This document shows positions 10,636-20,104 of a stretch of 64,000 bases of DNA, piece after piece. Location of the stretch: the NCBI RefSeq assembly GCF_022669015.1, contig NZ_JAKKSL010000005.1, positions 186,001 to 250,000 of the forward strand. The letters run 5' to 3'. The DNA comes from Colwellia maritima. Lineage in GTDB: Bacteria; Pseudomonadota; Gammaproteobacteria; Enterobacterales; Alteromonadaceae. How positions within the stretch are numbered: position 1 is the first letter of the stretch; every line of letters begins with the position of its first letter. The notes below the pieces were generated by a model. The model had not been told where the DNA came from. It worked only from the letters and a program-made list of their open reading frames with translations, and made no database searches. The position numbers were made by a program, and so were the translations under genes.

Positions 10636-11679
10636 GTGTGTGTGCGTTTAATTGAACGAGTTTGGTTTCAAAAACACCGTGCGAAATATTGGTTAGTGCC
10701 TTTATTGTTGCCTTTCAGCGCCTTGTTTTATTTATTAAGCTTGGTGCGAAGGCTTGCGTTTAAGCTAGGTGTTTTTAAATCAATTCATGTTGATGCGCCT
10801 GTTATTGTTGTGGGGAATATTGGTGTTGGTGGTAATGGTAAAACTCCTGTTGTTGTTCACTTAGTGGCTTTAGCAAAATCATTGGGTTTTACTCCTGGCG
10901 TGATTTCTCGTGGCTATGGGGGCAAGGCTGATACTTATCCTTATTTACTCGATGACACTAGCACGAGTGTACAAGCAGGTGATGAACCTATATTAATACA
11001 TCAACGTTGCCATGTACCTGTGGTAGTTGGCGCGGATAGAGTGGCTGATGCAAACAAGTTAATTGAGCATGGTTGCGATCTTATTATCAGCGATGATGGG
11101 CTACAACATTATCGCTTAGCACGTGATGTAGAGCTAATTATTGTTGATGCAAAACGGCTTTTTGGCAATGGTTTGTTATTGCCTGCCGGCCCATTAAGAG
11201 AAGGACAATGGCGTTTAACTGATGCAGATTTGGTGATTTATAATGGTGATCACATGGGCTCTGGGGCTCAAGTAAAGCATGATTCAATTATGATGACTTT
11301 AGCAGCGAGTGAATTAATTAATATAAAAACCGGTGAAAAACAATTATTAACTCAGTTTTTTAACCAGTGGCGGTCTGTTAATGCTGCTGCAGGTATTGGT
11401 GATCCTCAACGTTTTTTTGATACCTTACAGACGTTAGGTTTTAATATTGTAAAGCAGCAGGGTTATGTTGATCATAAAAGTTTCACTCTTGATGATTTTA
11501 ATCAGTTTAAAACAGATTTACCGCTATTAATGACTGAGAAAGATGCGGTAAAATGCCAATTATTCGCACAAGATCATTGGTGGTATTTACCTGTTAGTGC
11601 GCAGTTTTCTGAACAAGACGAAGAGACGTTAGTGCTTTACTTATCAAATAAACTGACAAAAAAGCAAACGAAAAGCTAA
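10636..11679 (+). CDS. lpxK: tetraacyldisaccharide 4'-kinase
   Basis: Membrane-associated kinase that phosphorylates the 4' position of the lipid A precursor in the Raetz pathway. The protein has about 347 residues, with a hydrophobic N-terminal helix (PLLLPFSALFYLLSLV), the P-loop GNIGVGGNGKTPVV, and downstream motifs SRGYGG, AGDEP and ISDDGLQHYRL. The start is a GTG at 10636 or 10642; no ATG is available in frame nearby. It lies 33 bases after msbA and is probably cotranscribed with it. Confidence 0.95.
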   Translation: MCVRLIERVWFQKHRAKYWLVPLLLPFSALFYLLSLVRRLAFKLGVFKSIHVDAPVIVVGNIGVGGNGKTPVVVHLVALAKSLGFTPGVISRGYGGKADTYPYLLDDTSTSVQAGDEPILIHQRCHVPVVVGADRVADANKLIEHGCDLIISDDGLQHYRLARDVELIIVDAKRLFGNGLLLPAGPLREGQWRLTDADLVIYNGDHMGSGAQVKHDSIMMTLAASELINIKTGEKQLLTQFFNQWRSVNAAAGIGDPQRFFDTLQTLGFNIVKQQGYVDHKSFTLDDFNQFKTDLPLLMTEKDAVKCQLFAQDHWWYLPVSAQFSEQDEETLVLYLSNKLTKKQTKS

Positions 11680-11800
11680 TGAAAGAATTAACGGTATAGT
11701 TACTTCTCGGGCTAGAGCCTTTAGCGACGTGAGACAAGATTATAGTGTAAGTTGGGGTTTATCTAACTTAAAAAAATAAAATAACAAAGAGAATGAAATT

Positions 11801-12016
11801 ATGGCGTTTGATACTAAGTTACTGGAAATTTTAGCGTGTCCTGTGTGTAAAGGGAAGCTTGACTACAATAAAGAGCAGCAAGAGCTTATTTGTAAATTTG
11901 ATAAACTTGCCTATGCAATAGATCAAGATATTCCTGTGTTGCTCGAAAGCGAAGCGCGTCGTATTAACCAAGATGATGCGGTTGATGCAGTAGAAAATAT
12001 CAATCTAGAAGGCTAA
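11801..12016 (+). CDS. Trm112 family small zinc-ribbon-like protein
   Basis: A 71-residue protein of the Trm112/YcaR family. It has the opening [20 protein letters not shown], with a CPVCKG knuckle, and the [11 protein letters not shown] segment typical of the bacterial members. Bacterial function is not settled; the eukaryotic relatives activate methyltransferases. The place between lpxK and kdsB is conserved in gammaproteobacteria. Its stop is three bases before the kdsB ATG, which implies coupled translation. Confidence 0.9.
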   Translation: MAFDTKLLEILACPVCKGKLDYNKEQQELICKFDKLAYAIDQDIPVLLESEARRINQDDAVDAVENINLEG

Positions 12017-12019
12017 ATA

Positions 12020-12851
12020 ATGACTGTTGCTACCTTGTCCACCGATATAACGCCATTTGTTGTTGTTATCCCTGCTCGTTTTCAATCCTCTAGATTACCT
12101 GGCAAAGTCTTTGGCTGATATTGGCGGCAAACCTATGATTCAATGGGTGGTTGAAAAAGCCCGACTCAGTGGCGCAACTAAAGTGATTGTGGCGACAGAT
12201 AATGATGATGTAGAACAGGTGGTTAAAGGGTTTTGTGGTGAAGTTTGTAAAACACGCAGTGATCATCAATCTGGCACTGAGCGTTTAGCTGAAGTGATGG
12301 AACAATACCAGTTTCATGATGATGAAATTATTGTGAATGTTCAAGGGGATGAACCCTTTATTCCGCCTGAAAATATTGCTCAAGTTGCTAATAATTTGGC
12401 CCATCAAAAAGCAGCACAATCGGCTAGTAATTCAATCCTTGGTAAAATTTCTCGCATGTCAACGCTAGCAATAAAAATTGACTCAGTTAGTGAAGCTTTT
12501 AATCCTAATGCGGTAAAAGTACTGACGGATAAAGATGGTTATGCTTTGTATTTTAGCCGCGCAACAATCCCCTATGATAGAGCAAGATTTTTAGGCAATG
12601 ACAATGTTGATAAGATTGGTGAATTCTATTTACGTCATGTAGGTATTTACGCTTATCGCGCCGGTTTTATTAAAGATTATGTTAATTGGCCTACAAGTCA
12701 ACTAGAGCAAGTTGAAGCATTGGAACAGTTACGAGTGCTTTACCAGGGTGAAAATATTCATGTTGCTGTCGCAAAAACAAATGTGCCTGTTGAAGGTGTA
12801 GATACTCCTGAAGATCTTGAAAAAGCACGTGCTTATGCCGCAAGTTTGTAG
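12020..12851 (+). CDS. kdsB: CMP-Kdo synthetase (frameshift)
   Basis: 3-deoxy-manno-octulosonate cytidylyltransferase; it makes CMP-Kdo for LPS inner core synthesis. The start ATG at 12020 leads to a short leader and then the signature [15 protein letters not shown]. Near 12104-12112 the frame shifts and [17 protein letters not shown] follows in the next frame. [10 protein letters not shown] is the conserved sugar-nucleotide motif. The joined protein of about 277 residues is slightly longer than usual because of the N-terminal leader. Confidence 0.94.
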
Positions 12852-13017
12852 TACCTTGCTTGGTTGAACGCGCATTGCTTAGTTAGATATTGCTTAATTA
12901 AATATAAGTTACTTAAACTCATTTGGCTAAATTGATGTCAAGTTTTTTAAATTGAATAACGACATGTTATTTGTTGGGTTGCTGCTATATTAGTGCGGCT
13001 TTATATTGAGAGTAGAA

Positions 13018-13429
13018 ATGAACACAAGACCAGAAATTACAATTTCATCATTAGATGCAGATAGATTGTATAACTTAATTGAATCTTTACCAAAAAATAG
13101 TTTCGCAGGGAAAGCCGAGCTTGAAGAAGAGCTTGAACGTGCCAATGTTGTAGCACCAGAATTAATTCCACCGACAATCGTTACGATGAATTCTACGGTA
13201 AAATTCATTATTGAATCGACTAATGAAGCATTTGAGCTTTTTGGTTTATCCAAAAGATGTTGATTCTAGTGGTAAAACAATATCTATTTTAGCGCCAGTT
13301 GGTAGTGCGCTACTTGGTTTATCGCAAGGAGATAAAATAGAATGGCCAAAACCTGGAGGCGGTTTTTTTAGTGTGAAAATTAGTGAAGTTGTTTTTCAGC
13401 CAGAAAGAGCAGGCGAACTTCATAGATAA
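13018..13429 (+). CDS. rnk: nucleoside diphosphate kinase regulator Rnk (frameshift)
   Basis: Rnk is a GreA/B-related protein with a short coiled N-terminus and an FKBP-like C-terminal domain that binds RNA polymerase. It was first described as a regulator of nucleoside diphosphate kinase. The start at ATG 13018 (MNTRPEITISSLDADRL) is preceded by GAGAGTAGAA. VTMNSTVKF is the family signature. A missing T in the T5 run near 13237-13242 moves the frame, after which LVYPKDVDSSGKTISILAP and APVGSALLGLSQGDKIEW follow. The length of about 137 residues fits. Confidence 0.9.
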
Positions 13430-13449
13430 GCGAAAACTGCCTGATCAAT

Positions 13450-13518
13450 ATTCCTCTAACTATTATTTTTACTTATGTTTATGTATAGATAATTTTAAGT
13501 TAGAGGAATTTTTGTTTT
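13450..13518 (+). terminator. rho-independent terminator after rnk
   Basis: A perfect 12-bp stem (ATTCCTCTAACT at 13450-13461 with its complement at 13498-13509) has an AT-rich loop of about 36 bases and is followed by TTTTGTTTT. The loop is long for a terminator. Confidence 0.6.
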
Positions 13519-13523
13519 AGGTT

Positions 13524-13794
13524 ATCGCAGTTTCATTAATTAAGTGCTCTATTTTAGCAAGTATAAATAATTACATAGTTAACCTGAGCTCGGCTTAACA
13601 AATGCTTCTCTAGTAGCTATTTTTCCTTACTTCTGCGTTAAATTTACTTGCAATAGACCGACTATTGACGCGAAATTTGCCTTGAATTAAGAAAAACTAT
13701 CAAGCTAGAGATATATTATAAAAAATTTTATCGATATTTCAATTTGTTAGCTATCTCTTAAACCGAGTTCAGGTTAGTTAGTGAAATTGGTATT
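13524..13794. repeat. palindromic repeat, short form, split by a MITE (copy D)
   Basis: The left half (13524-13580) runs through TTCATTAATTAAGTGCTC and ends ACATAG plus TT. The right end (13776-13794) is AGTTAGTGAAATTGGTATT. Together they match the uninterrupted copy at 63334-63402 on the other strand. The ~195 bp in between is MITE copy 1. The right end reaches the ubiT stop codon. Confidence 0.75.
13581..13775 (-). mobile_element. MITE-like element, copy 1
   Basis: An element of about 195 bp bounded by inverted ends AACCTGAGCTCGGCTTAA and TTAAACCGAGTTCAGGTT (15 of 18 positions matching). It has no ORF. It is the reverse complement of copy 2 at 25974-26183 and shares the central CAATAG/CTATTG stem-loop. 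AGTT flanks both ends, which fits a 4-bp target duplication. Confidence 0.8.
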
Positions 13795-14384
13795 ATTCAC
13801 TTTGTACTGCTGATAGCGTTAATTCGTCTCGTGTGTTTTGTAAAAAACTAGCGCTAAAATCAACCAATGAATGTATTGAACTGGGAAGTTGTTCAATATC
13901 AATGGCATCAATTAAATTTTTAACTTCTAAGCCTAGCTCTGTGTCCCCTTCAATTTTTAAGCGACGTTGAAAAAATAAGGTGTCAGGGTCTTGCTTACGC
14001 CCGTAAACAATTAACACTAAATCTTCACCTGTGGCACTAAAGCTTACGTCTTCACTGTGCTGATTAACCTGAATTTCATCTTTTGATGCCATCACAAGTT
14101 GTTTGCCATCAAAACTTAACCACCAAGTTAACTCCAGATCAGTTATGGCTATTTTTAACCATTTATCTTGTAAAAATTCAAAATCACCGTCTGCTAACGC
14201 TTCTCTAAATACTGACGATAATCGGCAATAACATGGCTTTTTGGGCCTTGAAGGGGAGCAACCGCAAACTGGGACGTAATATTTTTGGCATCATCGTTAT
14301 CATGTGTGCACGTAATTGCAATGGCAGTTTTTGCGTAGGGTTTAGGTTCAAAGCGGCTTGAGATAATGAGGGTAAATTAAACAC
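13793..14384 (-). CDS. ubiT: ubiquinone biosynthesis accessory factor UbiT (frameshift)
   Basis: SCP2-domain lipid-binding protein needed with UbiU and UbiV for O2-independent ubiquinone synthesis. The C-terminal part carries the family block DPDTLFFQRRLKIEGDTELG. Upstream the frame continues as FREALADGDFEFL. Near 14211-14224 it shifts, and the N-terminal part (MMPKILRPSLRLLPFKAQKA) is read to a probable GTG start at 14384. ATG 14303 is an alternative start. The total of about 197 residues is a little above the E. coli length. It is divergent from ubiU-ubiV across about 200 bases. Confidence 0.85.
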
Positions 14385-14469
14385 GTTTTTAGTCTAGCTC
14401 TTATATATTTATATCATTGAAGTTTAACAAGGCAAGGTAAAAAATTAGCTGCACTAGATCAAGTTTTCT

Positions 14470-14483
14470 TTAATTCATATCAA
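14470..14483 (+). promoter_or_regulatory. FNR-like site between ubiT and ubiUV
   Basis: TTAATTCATATCAA matches the FNR consensus TTGAT-N4-ATCAA with one mismatch. A TAGACT -10-like box at 14506-14511 predicts a start near 14518, which puts the site centre at about -41.5, the class II activator position. This fits the anaerobic role of UbiTUV. Binding is inferred. Confidence 0.55.
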
Positions 14484-14587
14484 TAAATACAAGCCAATAA
14501 CCCCCTAGACTATCGGCACGTATTTTCTGTTGTTAACGTCTAGTTTAATTATGAAGTTAATTATGAAGCTAATTTGGGAGCTTTTTT

Positions 14588-15580
14588 GTGGAGCTATTAT
14601 GTCCGGCAGGTAATTTACCTGCGTTGAAAACAGCCATAGATAATGGTGCTGATGCGGTTTATATTGGTTTAAAAGATGATACCAATGCCCGACATTTTGC
14701 CGGTCTTAATTTTAATGATGGTAAGTTAGCGAAAGCCGCTGATTATGTGCATCAACGGGGTAAAAAATTACACGTTGCTATTAATACTTTTGCCCACGCA
14801 AGTGGGGAAGAGCGTTGGAAAAAAGCCGTTGATAATGCGGTAGCTATTGGCGCTGATGCGTTAATCATTGCCGATTTAGGTGTACTTGATTACGCCGCCA
14901 ATAAATACCCAGAGGTAGAGCGTCATGTTTCTGTGCAAGCCTCAACCACTAACCTTGAAGCGATTAAGTTTTTTAATAATAATTTTGATGTTGGTCGAGT
15001 TGTTTTACCTCGCGTATTGTCTGTTCAACAAGTTCGTCAACTGGCTAAAAATAGCCCTGTACCATTGGAAGTATTTGCTTTTGGTAGTTTATGTATTATG
15101 GCAGAAGGGCGTTGTTATTTATCGTCTTATATGACGGGAGAATCTCCTAATACTGTTGGGGCTTGCTCACCTGCTAAATATGTACGGCAAGAAACAGATC
15201 AAGGGTTAGAGTCTCGCTTAAATAATGTTTTAATCGACCGTTATCAAGAAGGCGAAAATGCCGGTTACCCCACTTTATGTAAAGGTCGTTTTGACGTTGA
15301 TGGTGATGTTTATCATGCCTTAGAAGAGCCCACCAGTTTAAATACCTTAGAATTGATTCCTGAACTAATGGCTATGGGGATTGTGTCGGTTAAAATTGAA
15401 GGCAGACAACGCAGCCTGACCTATGTCGAGCAAGTTGCTAAAACCTGGCGCATGGCAATTGATAGATATAAGCAAAGCCCCGAAACTTACCAAGTAGAAG
15501 GTAGCTGGATGAATACCTTGGCTAATCTTTCAGAAGGCTCGCAAACTACGTTAGGTGCATATCACCGCAAATGGCAGTAA
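14588..15580 (+). CDS. ubiU: O2-independent ubiquinone hydroxylation protein UbiU
   Basis: U32 peptidase-family protein that forms a heterodimer with UbiV and holds a 4Fe-4S cluster used in anaerobic ubiquinone hydroxylation. The GTG start gives MELLCPAGNLPALKTAI, the family N-terminus. The four cluster cysteines are visible at residues 169, 176, 193 and 231 (SLCIMAEGRC, GACSPAKY, YPTLCKGRF), matching the E. coli spacing to within one residue. The length of 330 residues is normal. It is followed by ubiV after 60 bases. Confidence 0.96.
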   Translation: MELLCPAGNLPALKTAIDNGADAVYIGLKDDTNARHFAGLNFNDGKLAKAADYVHQRGKKLHVAINTFAHASGEERWKKAVDNAVAIGADALIIADLGVLDYAANKYPEVERHVSVQASTTNLEAIKFFNNNFDVGRVVLPRVLSVQQVRQLAKNSPVPLEVFAFGSLCIMAEGRCYLSSYMTGESPNTVGACSPAKYVRQETDQGLESRLNNVLIDRYQEGENAGYPTLCKGRFDVDGDVYHALEEPTSLNTLELIPELMAMGIVSVKIEGRQRSLTYVEQVAKTWRMAIDRYKQSPETYQVEGSWMNTLANLSEGSQTTLGAYHRKWQ

Positions 15581-15640
15581 TGATCCTTTAAGATTTAGGA
15601 CATTTTATTTTAGGACTTTTTATTTTAGGATATTAAATTT

Positions 15641-16522
15641 ATGAAATTCTCTCTTGGGCCTAATTTGTTTTTTTGGCCAAAAGCTGATGTTGAGCAATTT
15701 TATCAACAAGCAAAAACATCAAATGCAGATATTATTTATTTAGGTGAAACCGTTTGTTCAAAACGTCGTGAATTAAAGGCAAAAGACTGGTTAGCGTTAG
15801 GGCGTGAATTAGCACAAGAAACCGATAAACAAATTGTGATTTCAACCATGACTTTGTTAGAATCACCCGCTGAAATTGTTACCTTAAAAAAGCTGTGTGA
15901 TAACGGTGACTTATTAGTGGAAGCCAATGATTTAAGCGCAGTGCAAATAATGCATGACTTAAACATGCCTTTTGTTGCAGGCCCTGCTATTAACTGTTAT
16001 AACCTCTCCACTTTGAAAGTATTAATTAAACAAGGCATGATGCGTTGGTTAATGCCGGTAGAGCTTTCAGGCGACTGGTTAAAAACTATTTTGCAACAAG
16101 CAACCGATGAACATATTCGTGATCAATTTGAATGTGAGGTGTTTTCTTGGGGCTATTTACCGTTAGCATACTCTGCTCGATGTTTTACCGCTCGCTCAGA
16201 AGATAGGCCGAAAGATGATTGCCAATATTGCTGTATTAAATACCCTCAAGGTCGAAAAATGAACTCTCGTGAGGGGGAGCAAGTTTTTGTGTTAAATGGC
16301 ATTCAAACTATGTCGGCTTACCAGTATAATCTCATTAATGAAGTAACCCAGTTAAATGACATGGGTGTTGATATAATGCGTATTAGCAGTGATAGTGAAC
16401 TCGCTTTTACTCAAGTTGATAAGTTTCGACAACAGTTATTAACACCAATTAATTATCCATTAGATGCGGCGCAAGAATGTAATGGTTATTGGCATAAAAT
16501 TGCCGGCATGTCTGTTGCTTAA
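15641..16522 (+). CDS. ubiV: O2-independent ubiquinone hydroxylation protein UbiV
   Basis: Partner of UbiU and also a U32-family 4Fe-4S protein. Cysteines at 39, 181, 194 and 198 (GETVC, ARCFTARSEDRPKDDCQYCC) match the known UbiV cluster ligands, with one extra Cys at 197. The protein has 293 residues, the normal size. It carries no frameshift. The short spacing to ubiU and the upstream FNR-like site suggest a two-gene operon induced at low oxygen. Confidence 0.96.
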   Translation: MKFSLGPNLFFWPKADVEQFYQQAKTSNADIIYLGETVCSKRRELKAKDWLALGRELAQETDKQIVISTMTLLESPAEIVTLKKLCDNGDLLVEANDLSAVQIMHDLNMPFVAGPAINCYNLSTLKVLIKQGMMRWLMPVELSGDWLKTILQQATDEHIRDQFECEVFSWGYLPLAYSARCFTARSEDRPKDDCQYCCIKYPQGRKMNSREGEQVFVLNGIQTMSAYQYNLINEVTQLNDMGVDIMRISSDSELAFTQVDKFRQQLLTPINYPLDAAQECNGYWHKIAGMSVA

Positions 16523-16550
16523 AACCCTATAAATAACGTTAGAGAACACT

Positions 16551-17698
16551 ATGTATCACTTAGATTTAAACCAAATGAGTCAGAATGAATTTTTGGCAAC
16601 CTATTGGCAAAAAAAGCCAGTGGTTATTCGTCAAGGCTTTAAAGATTTTGTCGACCCCATTTCGCCAGATGAATTTCCGGCATCGCGATGGAAGAAACGG
16701 TTCAGTCTCGTTTGGTGTCTAAGAAAAATGGTCAATGGCAAGCTGAGTTTGGGCCATTTGAAAGCTATGAGCATTTAGGTGAGCGAGATTGGTCGTTAGT
16801 GATTCAAGCCCTCGATAACTTTTCTGAAGAAGCGGCCGAATTGATTGAACCGTTTCGCTTTTTACCCCATTGGCGTTTAGATGATTTAATGGTGAGTTTT
16901 GCTACCGAAGGTGGCAGTGTTGGTCCGCATATTGATAATTACGATACTTTTATCTGTCAAGGCTCAGGTAAGCGTCATTGGCGAGTAGGTGCACGTGGTA
17001 ATCATGCTGAAGTCGTTGCTCATGAAGCGTTATTACATGTTGAGCCGTTTGAAGCTATTATTGATGTGGAGTTGGAAGCAGGTGATATTATCTATATTCC
17101 ACCGGGCTATCCTCATGAGGGGGTGGCGTTAGAGCCGTCGATGAGTTTTTCCGTCGGTTTTCGTGCTAATTCTGCTATCAGTTTATTAAGTGGTTTTGCG
17201 GATCATATTATTGATAATGATTTAGGTGGACAATTACTGGAAGATCCAAACAGACAAGCAGTTTCGCATAGCGGTGAAATATCTAATGAAGATTATCAGA
17301 ACATAAAGAGTCAGTTACAAAATTTACTTGATGATGAATCTCTATTTAAAAACTTTGTTGGGAATTTTTTAACCGCTAAACACGAACTTGATTTAATGCC
17401 TAGTGATGAGCCTTTTGGTCACGAAGAAGTGACTGAGTTGTTGGGTATTCATGCTATTAAACGTTTAGGAGGCTTGAGAGCTTTTTATTTTGAAGATACG
17501 ATTAGTAATGGAGTTTGCTATATTAACGGTGAGCAAATAACGTTCGAAAGTGAAATAGCACCTGTGATTAAATTACTGTGTGATCAATTAGTGATTATGC
17601 CCTCTGAATTAGTATCATGGCGAGACAATAAGGATTTTATTCGCTTAATGGCAACATTACTTGATCAAGGCTATTGGTTTTGGGTTGAAGCTGAATAA
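16551..17698 (+). CDS. roxA: 50S ribosomal protein L16 3-hydroxylase RoxA/YcfD-like (frameshift)
   Basis: Fe(II)/2-oxoglutarate-dependent JmjC/cupin oxygenase; the E. coli protein hydroxylates an arginine of ribosomal protein L16. The N-terminus reads WQKKPVVIRQGF and DPISPDE. Near 16673-16680 the frame shifts, and AMEETVQSRLVSKKNG continues. The iron-binding HxD is in GPHIDNYD and the distal His in GYPHEGVAL. A joined length of about 382 residues matches the family. It lies 28 bases after ubiV. Confidence 0.9.
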
Positions 17699-17734
17699 GT
17701 AAGAAGTGAATAGGGCTAATATTCTGGAAGGCCA

Positions 17735-18472
17735 ATGCGTTTAGATAAATTTATCTGTAAAAGTACCGAACTGACACGAAATGAGGCTAAAAAACTACTG
17801 AAAAGTGGTGAAGTGCGTGTCAATGGTGAAGTAGCCAAGAATGCTGCCATGCAAGTGCATGAAAATAATACCATCACGATTGATGGGCAAGTGTTAACGG
17901 CGAGAACGTCGCGATATTTTATGCTACATAAAGTGGCTGATTCTATTTGTTCAAATGTTGATGAAATTTATCCGTCTGTATTGAATTTTATTGATGTGGA
18001 TAAAGCCTTTGATTTACATATTGCGGGTCGATTAGATGCGGATACTACCGGTTTAGTGCTGATCACTGATGATGGTAGATGGTCGCATAATGTCATTTCA
18101 CCTAAAAAAGAATGTAAAAAAACTTATCGTGTTTGGCTCAGAGATACTATCTCTAAAGATAAATCGGCTGAATTGATTGAACAGTTTAAACAAGGGCTGC
18201 AATTACAGGGTGAATCAACTTTAACGCGTCCTGCTGCTTTAGTTTTGGTTATGGACGATACCTTATCCGTTGATGAATCGAACAATGAAACCAATGAAGT
18301 ATTACTGACGATAACCGAAGGAAAATATCACCAGGTTAAACGAATGTTTGCAGCAGTTGGTAATAGAGTGGTGGGGTTACATCGTGAGCAAATAGGCGAT
18401 ATTGAACTGGCTGATTTGGCACCAGGCGAATGGCGTGAACTAACCACAGAAGAAGTGGCCTTATTTATCTAG
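17735..18472 (+). CDS. rsuA: 16S rRNA pseudouridine(516) synthase
   Basis: RsuA makes pseudouridine 516 in 16S rRNA. It has an N-terminal S4 RNA-binding domain (MRLDKFICKSTELTRNEAKK, KSGEVRVNG) and a catalytic domain with the Asp in AGRLDADTTGLVL. KKTYRV and EGKYHQVKRM are further family motifs. The length of 245 residues is slightly over E. coli RsuA. The stop codon is the first TAG of an 8-bp tandem repeat. Confidence 0.93.
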   Translation: MRLDKFICKSTELTRNEAKKLLKSGEVRVNGEVAKNAAMQVHENNTITIDGQVLTARTSRYFMLHKVADSICSNVDEIYPSVLNFIDVDKAFDLHIAGRLDADTTGLVLITDDGRWSHNVISPKKECKKTYRVWLRDTISKDKSAELIEQFKQGLQLQGESTLTRPAALVLVMDDTLSVDESNNETNEVLLTITEGKYHQVKRMFAAVGNRVVGLHREQIGDIELADLAPGEWRELTTEEVALFI

Positions 18473-18524
18473 TTATCTAGTTATCTAGTTATCTAGTTAT
18501 TTAGTTAGTTAGTTATTTAGTTAA
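18465..18524 (+). repeat. 8-bp tandem repeat over the rsuA stop
   Basis: Four perfect TTATCTAG units (18465-18496) are followed by TTATTTAG and TTAG variants to about 18524. The rsuA stop TAG is in the first unit, so copy number changes would not alter the protein. Confidence 0.9.
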
Positions 18525-18681
18525 GTTAATGTTTATAACAAGTAGCCGACAATAACCTAGCCGACAATAACCTTGAAATATACCTCATTGTTGAAAGACA
18601 CTGGTTTTATGTTAATTCACGTGAAATTAGGTGTAGAATCGATCATACTCCCTGCTTATTATTAATTGTTTAGGAAAAAAT

Positions 18682-19155
18682 ATGATTCAAATAAACCATC
18701 CCATGCCTGAAGGCGAGTTACAAGAACGTAAAAATGGTGAAGTAACAACCCACAATACCTTGTCACTTTTTTCCGATAAAAAAGTCGTGTTATTTGCTGT
18801 ACCTGGTGCGTTTACACCAACGTGTTCAGAAGCCCATTTACCGGGTTATGTTGTTAACGCTGACGAATTTAAAGCGAAAGGTATTGATCAAATCATTTGT
18901 TTATCAGTAAACGATGCTTTTGTTATGTCTGCTTGGGGCGAAGCCCAAAATGCGGAAAACATTACCTTATTAGCTGATGGAGACGGAAGTTATACCCAAA
19001 AATTAGGTTTAGATATGCCTACAGGTGCCTTTGGTGGCATTCGTTCACAACGTTATGCAATGGTTATTGATGACGGTGTAGTGACTCAGTTATTTGTTGA
19101 AAAGCCAAAAGAGTTTTCGGTAAGCACAGCGGAAAATGTTTTAGCAAATTTATAA
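18682..19155 (+). CDS. peroxiredoxin, Prx5-like
   Basis: Thiol peroxidase of the atypical 2-Cys/1-Cys Prx5 group that reduces hydrogen peroxide and alkyl hydroperoxides. The peroxidatic Cys lies in the motif PGAFTPTCSEAHLPGY (Cys about residue 49). SVNDAFVMSAWG is the next conserved block. The protein has 157 residues and lacks the glutaredoxin domain fused in some gammaproteobacteria, so the reductant is a separate protein. An A-rich leader with TAGGAAAAAAT precedes the ATG. Confidence 0.93.
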   Translation: MIQINHPMPEGELQERKNGEVTTHNTLSLFSDKKVVLFAVPGAFTPTCSEAHLPGYVVNADEFKAKGIDQIICLSVNDAFVMSAWGEAQNAENITLLADGDGSYTQKLGLDMPTGAFGGIRSQRYAMVIDDGVVTQLFVEKPKEFSVSTAENVLANL

Positions 19156-19169
19156 AGAAGCGTATGAAT

Positions 19170-19206
19170 AAGCGCCATGTTAGTAGCGCTTTTGTCGACG
19201 ACAAAA
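19170..19206 (+). terminator. paired hairpins after the peroxiredoxin gene
   Basis: AAGCGC/GCGCTT forms a 6-bp stem ending in a short T run. It is followed at once by a second inverted repeat, TTTTGTCG/CGACAAAA (19190-19206). Either could terminate the peroxiredoxin transcript. Confidence 0.4.
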
Positions 19207-19263
19207 ACAGCAAATTAATTGACCGTTTTTTGTCTTAAACAGTATCAGTGTAGTCTACTTTTT

Positions 19264-20094
19264 ATGTTTTATTATTTTGGTTTTGGTTCAAACATGAGCA
19301 TTGCATCACTGAAGGCTAAAGGTGTGGTACCGCTAAGCTCAAAGTCGGCAGTGTTGCATGGTTGGGTTTTACGCTTTAACGTTCAACATTTTTTCCGAAA
19401 TGAAGGGGGCGTTGGCAATATAGAATGCACGGATGATCCTCAAGATCAGGTGTTGGGTATTTTGCATGAACTATCAGACGATGCCCTTGAGCTTTTAGAT
19501 GCAGCGGAAGCCTATGGTTATGGCTATGATCGAATTACTCTTGATGTAGAAGTGGATGTTATGGTCGATTCTTATGCATCCAAACAATCACAATCACAAA
19601 CTACCGCCGCGTTAACTTATGTTGGTATGCCTGACTTTATTGATAATAACTGTTTGCCAAGTAGACGTTACCTAAACATTATATTAGACGGCGCCATAAA
19701 AGCGGGTTTGAACCAAGATTATATTGAGCAGCTTAAAATTCAACCCGTGCTCAAACCAAAAAATTATCCACTGTTTGTCCCGCCAGAAGGTGAGTATCCC
19801 ACTTTTGATGAAGCATTATTGACAAAATATCCCTTGTATACCGCATTAAATGGCTTTGTTTTTGATATGTCTGACGCGCGTCCTCATCATGAATTTTTGA
19901 AAGGATTTTTTGGCGGTAAAGATATGACTTTGTTCCATTTAAAACGCTTAGATAGCAGTAATAACGAAGAAACAATTGATGATATTAAGCATAATCATCT
20001 TAATTCGATTCAAGAAGCATATCTCAATAGTTTTTTAAATGAATATGCAGTAGAGTATTGTTATGTTGGTCGTTTTAATTATCACTGTGAATGA
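19264..20094 (+). CDS. gamma-glutamylcyclotransferase-fold protein
   Basis: The N-terminus MFYYFGFGSNM is the glycine-rich signature of the GGCT/AIG2-like fold, and LLDAAEAYGYGYDR includes the position of the catalytic Glu in that family. It is followed by YVGMPDFIDNN and PSRRYLNIIL, usual in this group. The C-terminal part (about residues 165-277) is an extension I do not recognise. I prefer ATG 19264 because the family begins at the YFGFGSN strand; an upstream TTG at 19219 would add 15 residues. It lies 10 bases before the next gene, probably in one operon. The substrate is unknown. Confidence 0.75.
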   Translation: MFYYFGFGSNMSIASLKAKGVVPLSSKSAVLHGWVLRFNVQHFFRNEGGVGNIECTDDPQDQVLGILHELSDDALELLDAAEAYGYGYDRITLDVEVDVMVDSYASKQSQSQTTAALTYVGMPDFIDNNCLPSRRYLNIILDGAIKAGLNQDYIEQLKIQPVLKPKNYPLFVPPEGEYPTFDEALLTKYPLYTALNGFVFDMSDARPHHEFLKGFFGGKDMTLFHLKRLDSSNNEETIDDIKHNHLNSIQEAYLNSFLNEYAVEYCYVGRFNYHCE

Positions 20095-20104
20095 GGATTA
20101 GACC

